In this document: piece by piece, positions 43,089-52,811 of the stretch
Layout of the letters: each line of letters opens with the position of its first letter
Position numbering within the stretch: the stretch's first letter is position 1
Source of the DNA: Persicaria tinctoria
Taxonomy: Eukaryota > Streptophyta > Magnoliopsida > Caryophyllales > Polygonaceae
Assembly: GCA_037127255.1 (NCBI GenBank)
Contig: JBANSL010000009.1
Span: 23,400,475-23,464,474 of the forward strand
Direction: 5' to 3'
Length of the DNA stretch: 64,000 nucleotides
Translations under genes and position numbers: made by a program
Notes under the pieces: model-generated
Database searches by the model: none
The model's input: only the letters and a program-made list of their open reading frames with translations
Told to the model about the DNA's origin: nothing

Positions 43089-43306
43089 CTGAATAGGTGA
43101 ATATATAGCTGAGGTTGTAAACAACCGAGTTACAAAAAGGTGAGACCAAACAAGAGGGTCTCACGTAAGAAGGGATAGCAAAAAACTATACCAACATCCC
43201 TTTCTATACCTATCCAACACCCAAAAAAACCGCCAAATCCCAAAATAAAGACCTATTATCCCAACTAATACCACAATCACCCTAACACACACATGTACTT
43301 CACTAG

Positions 43307-46300
43307 CTAGCGTCTGTAGCAACGCTCCCTCCGAGCCATAGTCAAAGGTTTCTTAACCATGGCTAAGCGGGAGCGGCAGCTGGAGATAATACGAGCAACA
43401 CAAGCTCTAATATTAAAGGGTTCATGGCAAAACACAAGCCTATTTCTAGAAAGCCAAGTAAAATTATTGAGTGCTTGGAAGCATAGGAGCTTCATTACAT
43501 AACATGGCTTCTTTCTTGCTTTCTTAGGTGCAGTAGCAAACCATTGGAGCCACTCCGACACCGTTGCAAATCTGCATGTAATGCCACTCCAATCGAACAC
43601 TTGCCTTTGGACTTCCAGGATAATCGGACAAGCGAACCATAAGTGGTTCACGGTTTCCTCCTCAACTTGACAAAGCGAACAGATAGCCGCTGCATCCCCC
43701 ATCCAATGTTTTGCGACATGCCCTGTCTGAATACGGTTCCGAGCAGCTAGCCATGTAAACATGGCCCATTTCCGGCATTGAGGCCTCTCCCATACGAACT
43801 CCCCCCAGTTGATCTCGGGACCTCGGTGACGAAGGATGTCATACAGCTTCGAAGAAGCAATCCCCCCTCTGTCACTCAATACACTGTCAAGCTGCGACAA
43901 TCGGTTAGAATCTTCAGGAAGAACAATCTGGAGCTCGCTTTTCACTAGCAATATTGACTTCCATAACCAGGTATCATCTTTCTTCGCGGAGACGTCCCAC
44001 CACAAGTTATCTCGCACATGGTTCGACGAACACCAGCGCAGCCAAATGCTAGGCCTTTGCTGAATCAGATCTCCCCAAAGTTTCGCAAAAATGCTCCTGT
44101 TCCAGGCTTTCAGCTCATGGATACCCAGACCACCTTCACTGGTCGGCCTTGTTACTTCATGCCAGGCAACAAGGTGCCTCTTCCCTTCTAATGTGCCATT
44201 CCACAAGAACCTTTTCATCATCCCTTCAATAGTAGCCAAGACTCCCTTCGGTAGCAGGATACATTGGCTCCAGAATGTATTTATACCCCCACAAACCGAT
44301 TTATTTAATGAGCTATAGGCGACCAGCATAAGAGAGTTTCCTAGCCGCCTAAGTGTGCATAACTCCGCTGAATTTATCATAAAGAGCTCCATACTCCTGA
44401 ATTCTGATTTTTCAAAAGTTAAGCGGTACCCCCAGGTATTTCACAGGTAATTCCCCACGCACAAAACCGAGTTCAGAGATAATGCTATCGGCCAATTCAT
44501 CGTTGCAACCAGCTAGGTAGACTGTACTCTTGTCAACATTAGCACGCAGCCCCGAAACTGAGAAGAACCGGTCAAGGCAGTCCTTGATTACCCGGACATA
44601 TTTAATATCTCCATGGCAAAAGATTAATAAATCATCCGCAAACGCCAAGTGTACCAGCTGCAGAGTCTTGCACTTTGGATGGAACTTGAACGCTGAGTTG
44701 GTGGTGGCCTGATGGAGCATTCTGCTCAGAATCTCCATACAGAGAACAAAGAGGTAGGGGGGAAGGGGATCCCCCTGCCTTAATCAACGTTTGCCTTGAA
44801 AATACCCTTTTGGGGCTCCATTAATAAGAATAGAGAATGAAGGTGTTGTTACACACTCCATTATCAAATCAACAAGCTTATCAGGCAGGTTCAGATATCT
44901 CAATGTATCCGCAACAAATCCCCAATTTAGGAAATCATACGCCTTTTGGAGATCTACTTTAATCGTACATCGTGGAGATACTCTTGTCGTCCCATATCCA
45001 TAGATGATCTCAGTTGCAACAGCTGTGTTATGTGCCAAGGAGCGCCCCGGAATAAATGCTCCTTGGCTATCCGAGATTACATCAGACAACAGATTTCTAA
45101 TCCTCCCAGCAATGATCTTAGTCACCACTTTCAGTATAGTATTGCAACAGGAAATGGGACGCAAGTCCTTGACAAGAGTGGGATTCTTCACCTTCGGTTT
45201 ACGCGAAATAAAAGTTGAATTGAATTGTCTGAGAAGCTTACCATTTCGGAAGATCTCCCGTATAGCTTCGCAAGCATCCACTCCAACAATCCTCCATGCA
45301 TCTTTATAGAATTGGCTACCAAACCCGTCCGGTCCAGGCAACTTGTTTGCACCAATAGCCCAAAACTTCTTACGGATTTCATCATATGATGGCCGCTGAC
45401 ATAACTCAGAAGCAAGGTTAGCATCAAAGCTAGCCCCCTGAGTTAGGCTGAACCTCTCCGTCTGATCAGCCGAAGCTAACAGCTCAGTGAAGAAGCCCAG
45501 GATGTTCTGTCGAATCTGTTCTTCCTCTTTCAGTTCTATGTCATTCTGGTCACGCATGTAGAGGATGGCATTCTGAGCTTGTTTCTCCTTTACACTTCGA
45601 TAGAAAATCGAGGACGTCTCCTCACCCATTGTCAGCCAATGAAGCTTAGCTTTCTGGGCAGAAAGACTTAGTAATCCTGCAATATTTTGCCTCAGAACCA
45701 CTTCAGCAATAGCAATACTGTCCACAAGGGCCTCATTGTGTTTTTCAGTTCTAGCACGCAAGCGGAGCTCGTGGAGAGTACCCTTATTCAGCTTGATCAC
45801 TGTTTGAAGTTTCGGGAACCTTGCCTTGTCCCAAGGTTTAAGAGTGTCCTTCACACTTTTGAGCTTCTTTGCAAACTTGAACTGTCTAGATCCCACCACA
45901 TCTTCAGACCAAGCCGCTCTAACCAAAGCCTCAAATTCCTTTTCCTTTCCCCAGAAATTTTTGTATTTAAAAGGATAGCGTCGGGAGGAAATCTCATTCC
46001 GTAGAAGCACCACAGCTGGAGAGTGATCCGAGATCCCCGGAGTGTCAAAGAAAGCCTTGGTATTATCAAATAAGTCCATCCATGTATCATTGACAAGGAC
46101 ACGATCCAATTTCCGCTCCTTCCGGGCGTCTCCCTTTCGCTTATTACACCAGGTAAGTTGTGCTCCAGTATAAGGCAGATCGAATAAATTACAGTCCTCT
46201 AACACAGCTTGCAACTTAGCAAATTCATCCCCTTGCCCCTTTGTACAAGGCCATTTCTCATCCAATTTCAGTATGCAGTTGTGATCCCCCAAAACGACCC

Positions 46301-46725
46301 AAGGGATACTCATGTGACCAACAATATTTCTCAGATCATCCCAAAGCGGAGCTCGATCTATTTTGACATTGTGCGCATAAATAAAAGTAGCAACAAAAGT
46401 GATGTTCTTGTCCACCGACTCTACATGGCAATGAATATACTGATCCTGAACAGATAAAATATCAACAGTAAAGACATTGGGGTTCCAAGAAACCCAAATA
46501 CGTCCCTTTTCCTCCCTGCTGCCATTCACACAAACCTGCCAACCCTTCATCAATCTGATCCTGAACAGATAAAATATCATCATCAAAGTTTTTATACTCA
46601 AGTTTCATTTCAAGGAGCCCTATAAGGCTAATTTCATTATCAAAACAATAGGTAGTTATAAAATTATCTTTAACGGGACCCTTGATACCCGCTATATTCC
46701 AGGCAGCTAGTTTGAGCTTATTCAT
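43307..46725 (-). pseudogene. L1-6 ORF2 (endonuclease-RT-zf-RVT), broken
   Basis: Starts MNKLKLAAWNIAGIKGP at 46725. A 24-bp duplicate insertion (46556-46579, copied from 46441-46464) disrupts the endonuclease. Two later stops were seen: Gly to TGA at GKRGLRQ (near 44784) and one after KYLGVPLNF (near 44412), with a disturbed stretch near 44330-44392. The main piece 44784-46601 has GDHNCI, SDHSPAV, LPGPDGFG (Ser to Leu), RPISCCN and GAFIPGRS. FADD is in 44412-44738, and the zinc motif CSLCQVEEETVNHLWFAC is in 43307-44392. Confidence 0.88.
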
Positions 46726-46755
46726 CACAACCGGCTGAGGGAGTGCTACCCTCAC
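46718..46755 (-). promoter_or_regulatory. ORF1/ORF2 coupling site (L1-6)
   Basis: ATGAATAA at 46725-46718 joins ORF2 start and ORF1 stop. The outer stem bases differ (CTCCC for CTCAC), but a 5-bp stem with a 7-nt loop is still possible two bases away (GAGGG/CCCTC, 46737-46753). Structure, more than exact sequence, seems kept. Confidence 0.55.
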
Positions 46756-48286
46756 GCACAAGTTTAGTTGGGACAAAGCTGTTCAACAGGCCTTCCATGG
46801 CCGTATCTTCATCAGACTGTGCCAGTGCAACAAACATAGAGTTCAGAACAATGGGAGGATCTCCCAACTTGCTTTTCCCTTTATCATCAGAAAGTCTAAG
46901 ATTTTTCCCACTCTTAGGGCTAACCACATCACTCCAGCTCATACCTTTATCAGAATTTGGCCCAGCTGTAGCAATAACTCTCGAGGGAGAGGCCATATTA
47001 CTGTCGTTTGAGAGAACAAAAGCAGAATCATTCAATGTACCATTTTGGTTCCCCAACTCAGTTCTCATGGCATTATTACTGTCATAGCAACCCCCAACTA
47101 CTGAATTCAATGCTGGCACACCCCTCATCTCCTTTAAAATCTGCAGTGTATGGTCAGAAATCCCCACCGGTTTCCAAATAGAATTACATTTAGACTTATC
47201 TGTCCAGCCACCCTGTTTTCTAGTAGTCTGGTTCCCAGCACCATAATCTGCCGAAAAAGAACCACCAGTATACATAGTTGACATTCGCTCAGCAACAATG
47301 GATTTAGAGCACATATCCTGGGCATGACCAAATTTCAAACATAAATCACAATTCAGAGGAAGCCACTCAAAGTGGATGGGCTGATGATAAGAAGATCCAT
47401 CAGTATTCTCAATTTCAATCGATTTTAGATTAGCTTCTTCCACAGAAACTTCAACGAGAAACCTGGCATAAGATAGACGTTCCCCCTTCGTTGTTCTACT
47501 GTCAATGCAAATCGGATTCCCTATAGCACAACCCAACCGGCTTAGAATGGTGTTAGTGAGCAAAGTCGGGGCTAGATCTGGGATGCAAACCCAACAAGGA
47601 ATCTGGTCAAATGCACACCAGGAGATAGGCGTTCCCTCAACCCATCTCTTCAGAATCAGAGGTTTCGACCCTAACACATTCCAAGGGCCATTGCTCAGAA
47701 CCCAGTCAAGGTCAGCTTCCGAATTGAACCTGAACACATAGACCCCGTTCGATTTCTGGAACATAGCCGGGCATTCCACGAACCAATTTGAATCCACAAA
47801 CTCTTTGACGACCCGATACTGCACCTGCTGCTCTGCTATAACCCCAATCAGTGTCGCCGCCCAGCATTTCCTAGATTCCACGACGTCTTCCTCTCGGATT
47901 TTAAGTTTCCCTTTCTGAACATCTGGAAAGAAAGTGAGTTTTTCAGCCGTTGCAATGTCTCTATTCCCCAGATTCGGGGTAGTAGCAGACGCCATTATCC
48001 TCTTCCTTCGTAGTTCGATGCTTCTTCGCAAAGCTTCAGCAAAGGAAACATCTTCCTTAATCTTGCTCTCAGACTGACCTTCACCCACTATGCACACTTC
48101 CTCTGCCCTCAGGTTCCCATCGAGCTTGTTCTCAGACTCCACTTCCGGGCCCTTCTTCGAAGACGAACTTTTCCCCATCTCTGTGCCAACATCGGCCTTA
48201 GCAGATTCCTCTAAAGATTTCCCTATGTCCTTAGAGCCCCCAGTTTTGCTCCCTTTCCCCACACTCGAACTACCTTTCTTCCCCAT
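46718..48286 (-). CDS. L1-6 ORF1, intact, 522 aa (DUF4283 / CCHC)
   Basis: The only LINE ORF1 here without a stop. It starts MGKKGSSSVGKG, then a Lys/Ser/Glu-rich segment to about 80; an ALRRSIELRRKR helix near 85-95; a DUF4283-like domain (about 130-250: WAATLIGVI, FRFNSEADLDWVL, PWNVLGSKPL); the conserved GCAIGNPICID and RLSYARFLVEVSVEEA blocks; a CCHC knuckle, CDLCLKFGHAQDMC (about 330); and a Ser/Asn-rich tail to GCDE. It is expected to coat LINE RNA in a ribonucleoprotein with ORF2. It ends in the 8-nt overlap with ORF2. Confidence 0.88.
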   Translation of the reverse strand: MGKKGSSSVGKGSKTGGSKDIGKSLEESAKADVGTEMGKSSSSKKGPEVESENKLDGNLRAEEVCIVGEGQSESKIKEDVSFAEALRRSIELRRKRIMASATTPNLGNRDIATAEKLTFFPDVQKGKLKIREEDVVESRKCWAATLIGVIAEQQVQYRVVKEFVDSNWFVECPAMFQKSNGVYVFRFNSEADLDWVLSNGPWNVLGSKPLILKRWVEGTPISWCAFDQIPCWVCIPDLAPTLLTNTILSRLGCAIGNPICIDSRTTKGERLSYARFLVEVSVEEANLKSIEIENTDGSSYHQPIHFEWLPLNCDLCLKFGHAQDMCSKSIVAERMSTMYTGGSFSADYGAGNQTTRKQGGWTDKSKCNSIWKPVGISDHTLQILKEMRGVPALNSVVGGCYDSNNAMRTELGNQNGTLNDSAFVLSNDSNMASPSRVIATAGPNSDKGMSWSDVVSPKSGKNLRLSDDKGKSKLGDPPIVLNSMFVALAQSDEDTAMEGLLNSFVPTKLVREGSTPSAGCDE

Positions 48287-48415
48287 TCAAGGACGGACGC
48301 CAGCGCGGTCTCCGTGAGGCAGAACCGGTGGCGGAGCGTACACTCAAACCGGAGAAAACCCTAATCGCCTGTACGGTCTCCGTGAGGGAGAAGGTTTTAT
48401 TGAACGAACATTTGT

Positions 48416-49309
48416 TTGAACATTTGTAAGTTACTTACATGAGTTTTCCTCAAAACATACTCTTATTGTATTCTAACAACAATTTCTTTGTTAATATAAG
48501 GTTTTATTAAACATTTGTTAGTAACTTATATGATTTTTCCTAAAAACATACTCTTATAGTATTTTAATAAGAATTTAGTAGTTAATGTAAAGTTTTATTA
48601 AACATACTCATATAGTATTCTGATATGAAAATAGTAGTTAATATAAGGTTTTATTAAATATTTGTTAGTTACTTACATCAGTTTTCCTCAAAACATACTC
48701 CTATTGTATTCTAAAATCAATTTATTTGTTAGTATAAGGTTTTATTAAACATTTGTTAGTTACTTGTATGATTTTACCTCAAAACATACTTTTATAGTAT
48801 TCTAATAAGAATTTAGTAGTTTATATAAGGTTTTATTGAACATTTGTTAGTTACATACATGATTTTTCCTCAAAACATACTGTTATCGTATTCTAACAAC
48901 AATTTCTTAGTTAATATAAAGTTTTATTAAACATTTTTTAGTTACTTGTATGATTTTTCCTCAAAACATGGTCTTATAGTATTCTAATAAGAATTTAGTA
49001 GTTAATATAAGGTTTTATTAAACATTTGTTATTTAACTATATGATTTTTCCTCAAAACAAACTCATATAGTATTCTAATATAAATTTAGTAGTTAATATA
49101 GAGTTTTATTAACCATTTGTTAGTTAATTATATGATTTTTCCTCAAAACATACTCTTATAGTATTCTAATAAGAATTTAGTAGTTATTATAAGGTTTTAT
49201 TGAACATTTGTTAGTTACTTAAATGAGTTTTCCTCAAAACATACTCTTATTGTATTCTAACAACAATTTCTTAGTTAATATAAGGTTTTATTAAACATTT
49301 GTTAGTTAC
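48416..49309 (+). repeat. Satellite block, about ten monomers
   Basis: The longest uninterrupted array here. Types A and B are mixed rather than strictly alternating, and one monomer near 48600 is shortened. It ends TTTGTTAGTTAC at the copia insertion (49309/49310). Confidence 0.92.
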
Positions 49310-50292
49310 TGAAGGTTCGATAATATAAAAACAATGTAATAAGAAATACTCTAGAAGGGGGGTTGAATAGAGTATGCCCGTTTTTCGCAGAAAGTCTCAA
49401 GACTTTTGGAGCTTGTACCAAAACCTTTGAGATAACCTGAATCACAGAGTTAGACAATTCGAACCAAGTGCGGAAATAAGGTAAAGCAATAAGTAAAGAA
49501 CACGAGTAATTGTTTACGAGGTTCAGCACAACTTGGCCTACGTCCCCGCCTAGGGTTCTTCCACAACCCTAGGATTCAAAAGGCTTTATTGATTGCTTAG
49601 CTTAGGATCCTAATAGCTTACCGAGAAGCCTCTCTCCTATACAATTGCAATCTAGTCAACTCACGTTCCCTTGGAGTCCTAGACCAATCTAGAAGAGCCC
49701 CACCTCTCTCAGCTATCTAGTACAATCCTCTAACTCTCGCAAATCAATAGCCTAGTGCAACTTCCCGAGTTGTAAACTCTCGAGTAACACTTGAAATAAA
49801 TATATCATATAAGCTCACAGTGACTCTCAAAGGCTTTGAAATAAACAACAAACTCTTGAGCGCTTAGCAGAGAGACACTTTGAACGTTCGTGTGTCGCAC
49901 TTGTGTTTTTCTGTCTTCTCCTTCCTTTCCTTTATAAAAGAGCATGGAGCGTGAGGATCTTCACCACCAGATCTCCAACGGCTCCTTCGAATCAGTTTGA
50001 TCTTCAATCTTCTATTTGTGGACACTTTGAACGCCATGATCTATTTTGAACTGATCTCTTCAACATGTATAAGGAAGGATGTAATCTCGAATATACTTCC
50101 TGAAATGGTTAGTCATACATATATATATATATATAATATAATGGAAGTATATAATAAGATAAAATAATATACGAATAATTAAGATAGGTTTTGTATTTCA
50201 TCAACTGTTAATGCTCCAAGGCCTTTGACAAAAAAACCTGTCAAAGCCTTTGAAACATTTATTCGGATTTTCATCAAGGGAGGGAGTTATCA
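49310..50292 (-). repeat. Copia 3' LTR
   Basis: 983 bp. It differs from the 5' LTR by a much shorter TA run (about 50119-50142) and by a different segment near 49875-49890 (an insertion or replacement of about 24 bp in the other LTR). Confidence 0.93.
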
Positions 50293-50311
50293 ATCTCCCC
50301 CTTGATGAAAG
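50293..50311 (-). other. Copia polypurine tract
   Basis: On the minus strand, CTTTCATCAAGGGGGAGAT directly precedes the 3' LTR start TGATAACTCC. This is the primer for plus-strand synthesis. Confidence 0.8.
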
Positions 50312-50646
50312 ACAAAACATGTGCATCCCTGCAGCTTAGTCATACAGATATATCATAAATAAAATCGGACCAAGTACCTGCAAGGGTTAGACAAATGTTG
50401 GATCAAATAATTTTAAAGATAGAGAACATCCAACCGAAAACCATAAAACAAAAACCAAGGTCTTCCAAGACCTTTAAGCAGAGGTTTTCAAAGTCTAACG
50501 ATCATCTCTCCCTTTTTGTCTTTCAACAAAGGGCGGAGGAAAAAAAACAGTCACCAGAAATTCACCAAAAGTTTTGAAAAAGTTTCCAACAAACCAGCAA
50601 AGTATCAAGTTTTCAGGGGTGGGATAGGGTGGGTTAAGGTTTAGGC
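50312..50646 (-). other. Copia 3' non-coding region
   Basis: Between the extra ORF and the polypurine tract. A/C-rich with runs of A on the plus strand; a small frame on the plus strand is not conserved in any way I can see. Nothing else recognised. Confidence 0.5.
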
Positions 50647-52345
50647 TTAGTCATCCGGAGCATCATCATTGAGCCTCGTCCACAGCCCTTCCAGCATCTT
50701 TGAAATCCCGCTCATCGTCGTCATCACCTCCTTCTGCAGCTCCTTAATATCCAGGCGAACTTCCTCCAAGCCCAACTCTAGGTTGTCCATGCGTTCATCG
50801 AAAGCTGGAGCAGTGGGAAAGGCTTTGGAAGGAGTGGCAAGACTCAAGGTCCCTTGGGGAGACCGAGTGATGCCAATCTTTTCAAGGCCTTTAGAGTCGA
50901 ACTTACCCGTATGACGCAGCTGTTCTTCATTTTTGACATCAATTCCAGAAGCTTTGAAGATAGGGGTCAAAAGGGTAGCAAAGGGGAGGGGAGAGCCTTT
51001 TCTGGCTTTTCTGGGATGAGCCATGGTTCCAAGGATAGTGTTGGCCAGATCAGGATCAAGGCCATTGAGAATGCGGTAGAGCAGGACCATGGCATTGTCA
51101 GTAAGGAGTGAGCCAGAGTTAAGACGGGGTAGGAGGCATCTAACAATGATGTTAAATGTAATTTTTGCCTCAAGGGTTAGGGATGAGTGAGTGAGTTGCT
51201 TTGAGGTGCTGTTGGATGCTTCAGGTAGGAGATATTTGGCTCGGGCTAGGATGATGCAATTTTCTTTTGAGGGGTGGATTTCAGCAGGTGGAACTGGTGT
51301 AGGTAAGCCTAGGGAGTCTGCAAAATCATTGGAGTTGAGAGAGATTCTAACCCCCTTTGACGACAGACTCCAAAGACCAACCATCAGTGTCGTTCTTGGC
51401 TTTTAGGTTAATGTAGAAAAGTCGGGTAAGCTCGGGTGAGTAAACAGTCTCAAGGTTAAGAAGGTTCCAGGCTGGGGATTTTTTGAGGAGCTCAATACAA
51501 GGTAGCTTCAAAGCTTCAAAGAACTCAGCATCTAAAAAATCAGAACAACTAATCTTACGAGTTCGAAACTCGTCTACCCACTTACCAGCAGTCTCAGCAT
51601 CTTGAAACCAAGAGGAGGGCGCTGCATTCTTTCTGCATTCTTTCTGCGCGCAACTGTTGGAGCAGCTCTCTTGACAGGCGCTGCAAGACTCTTGACAGTG
51701 CCCTTCCTGGTGCGCTTGGGGGATGGAGGCTTGACAGGAGCAGGGGCTTTCCGCTTCTTCGGAGACGGGGGAGGAGGAGAAGGAGATGGAGATTCTTCCT
51801 CCTCTTTCTCAGACCCCGAGTCCTCAGCGGACCCCGCGTCATCTCCTTCTGGTTCCTCGTCCTCTCCAGATCCCTCTTTGCTCCTCTTCTTCTTCTTCTT
51901 CTTCTTCCTCAGGCTCCACCTCGGATGGAACCTCTTCGGCTTCGGCTTCCTTCTGAATCCGCTCAGCTTCTTCCTCGCCCTGTTTCTTAGCAAGTTCGGC
52001 CTCCTCATTGGCCTTTTTCTGCATCAAGGCCTCCTCCTCGGCTTCCCTGGCAGCATCTCTTTCCAGGGCGGCATCAAGGTCGTCTTCCTCATCTTCCTCG
52101 TCCTCTTCCTCAACCAAGATCTTTCTCTTCCCCTTTTGTTTAGCACTCAGGGGTTTCTTAGCAGCGCGCTTCTGAGAGCCTTTGGGAGCCGTGGTCGTGC
52201 TCGTCGTAATGGTGCTCTGGACAACGGTTGGGATGATGGCTTGAGTAGCAGGTTCGGGTGTGGGAGAGGTAGCAATGGCCTGGCGTCCCTTGGGGGTGGC
52301 GCCAAGTCTTTTGGGAGTGACAACTTTCTTGGTTTTGGGTGCCAT
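50647..52345 (-). pseudogene. Additional ORF downstream of copia pol (acidic/lysine-rich plus plant-transposon-protein-like domain)
   Basis: Starts MAPKTKKVVTPKRLG at 52345. It has a Lys/Pro-rich N-terminus; an acidic stretch and a charged helix (AEEEALMQKKANEEAE); then a GAA-repeat tract (about 51889-51908) where the frame shifts; a Ser/Pro/Lys-rich linker (SPSPSPPPPSPKKRK); and a C-terminal domain with ELTRLFYINLK, ISLNSNDFADSLGLP and a long helix-rich end (to 50647). Between 51384 and 51574 the frame is continuous in sense but lacks a start. The C-terminal domain resembles the 'putative plant transposon protein' family (PF20167) from memory. I see no membrane segment, so calling it envelope-like is not supported. 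Confidence 0.6.
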
Positions 52346-52811
52346 GGAAGTAGTCGGTTAGGGTTTCTTGAGAGGCGATTGAGAGGTTGAAGATGAAGAA
52401 GTGGAAAGGGTTTGGATAATTTCTGAGGTATGGAGTAATCGGGTACATGATTTGGTTTAAGTAGAGAGAGAGGGTGACGGATTGATGGGACGGTTGAGAG
52501 TTCCAATGGGGGGAGGTAATGATATTTGCCAATTTAAAAACTTCCAAATTCAAATTTCAAATAATCCAAATAATTAGGAGGGAGATAACTGAAAAGATTT
52601 TGTTCCAAAATAAAATATCTCCAACGGTTCAAGGATAAAAACGGATTTTTGAAAAATAATAAAAAATAATTGATTAAATATCTAGGGAGATATTAACCAA
52701 AAATGTGTGATCCGATATATGTACTCCACTGTTCAGTTTGCAGACCTTGACATAACTCTCAAAGGTCTTGACACTGAGTGGAGTTTATCTTTCGTAAAGG
52801 GAAAGCTCCCC
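52346..52811 (-). other. Copia inter-ORF region between pol and the extra ORF
   Basis: AT-rich spacer after the pol stop (52812) and before the extra ORF start at 52345. Overlapping antisense and out-of-frame ORFs have no homology I recognise. It might hold a splice acceptor or subgenomic promoter for the extra ORF, but I see no clear signal. Confidence 0.4.

Larger units (their letters stand above)
43089..48415 (-). mobile_element. L1-6: full-length LINE, 5.3 kb, 17-bp TSD
   Basis: Flanked by TTGAACATTTGTAAGTT at 43072-43088 and 48416-48432. The 3' terminus carries CTGAATAGGTGAATATATAG; the 3' UTR hairpin GTGAGACC/GGTCTCAC is at 43140-43164. ORF1 is intact and ORF2 broken. At the 5' end, 48393-48415 is satellite-like (AAGGTTTTATTGAAC then GAACATTTG), which looks like extra target copying during 5' junction formation. 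Confidence 0.93.

Noticed and set aside
51602..52390. 262-aa plus-strand ORF rich in Gly, Ser and Phe
   Set aside because: Antisense shadow of the charged, low-complexity extra ORF of the copia element; composition explains the lack of stops.
52346..52553. Overlapping 119- and 131-aa minus-strand ORFs upstream of the extra copia ORF
   Set aside because: They use other frames over the start of the extra ORF and its leader, with no recognisable domain.
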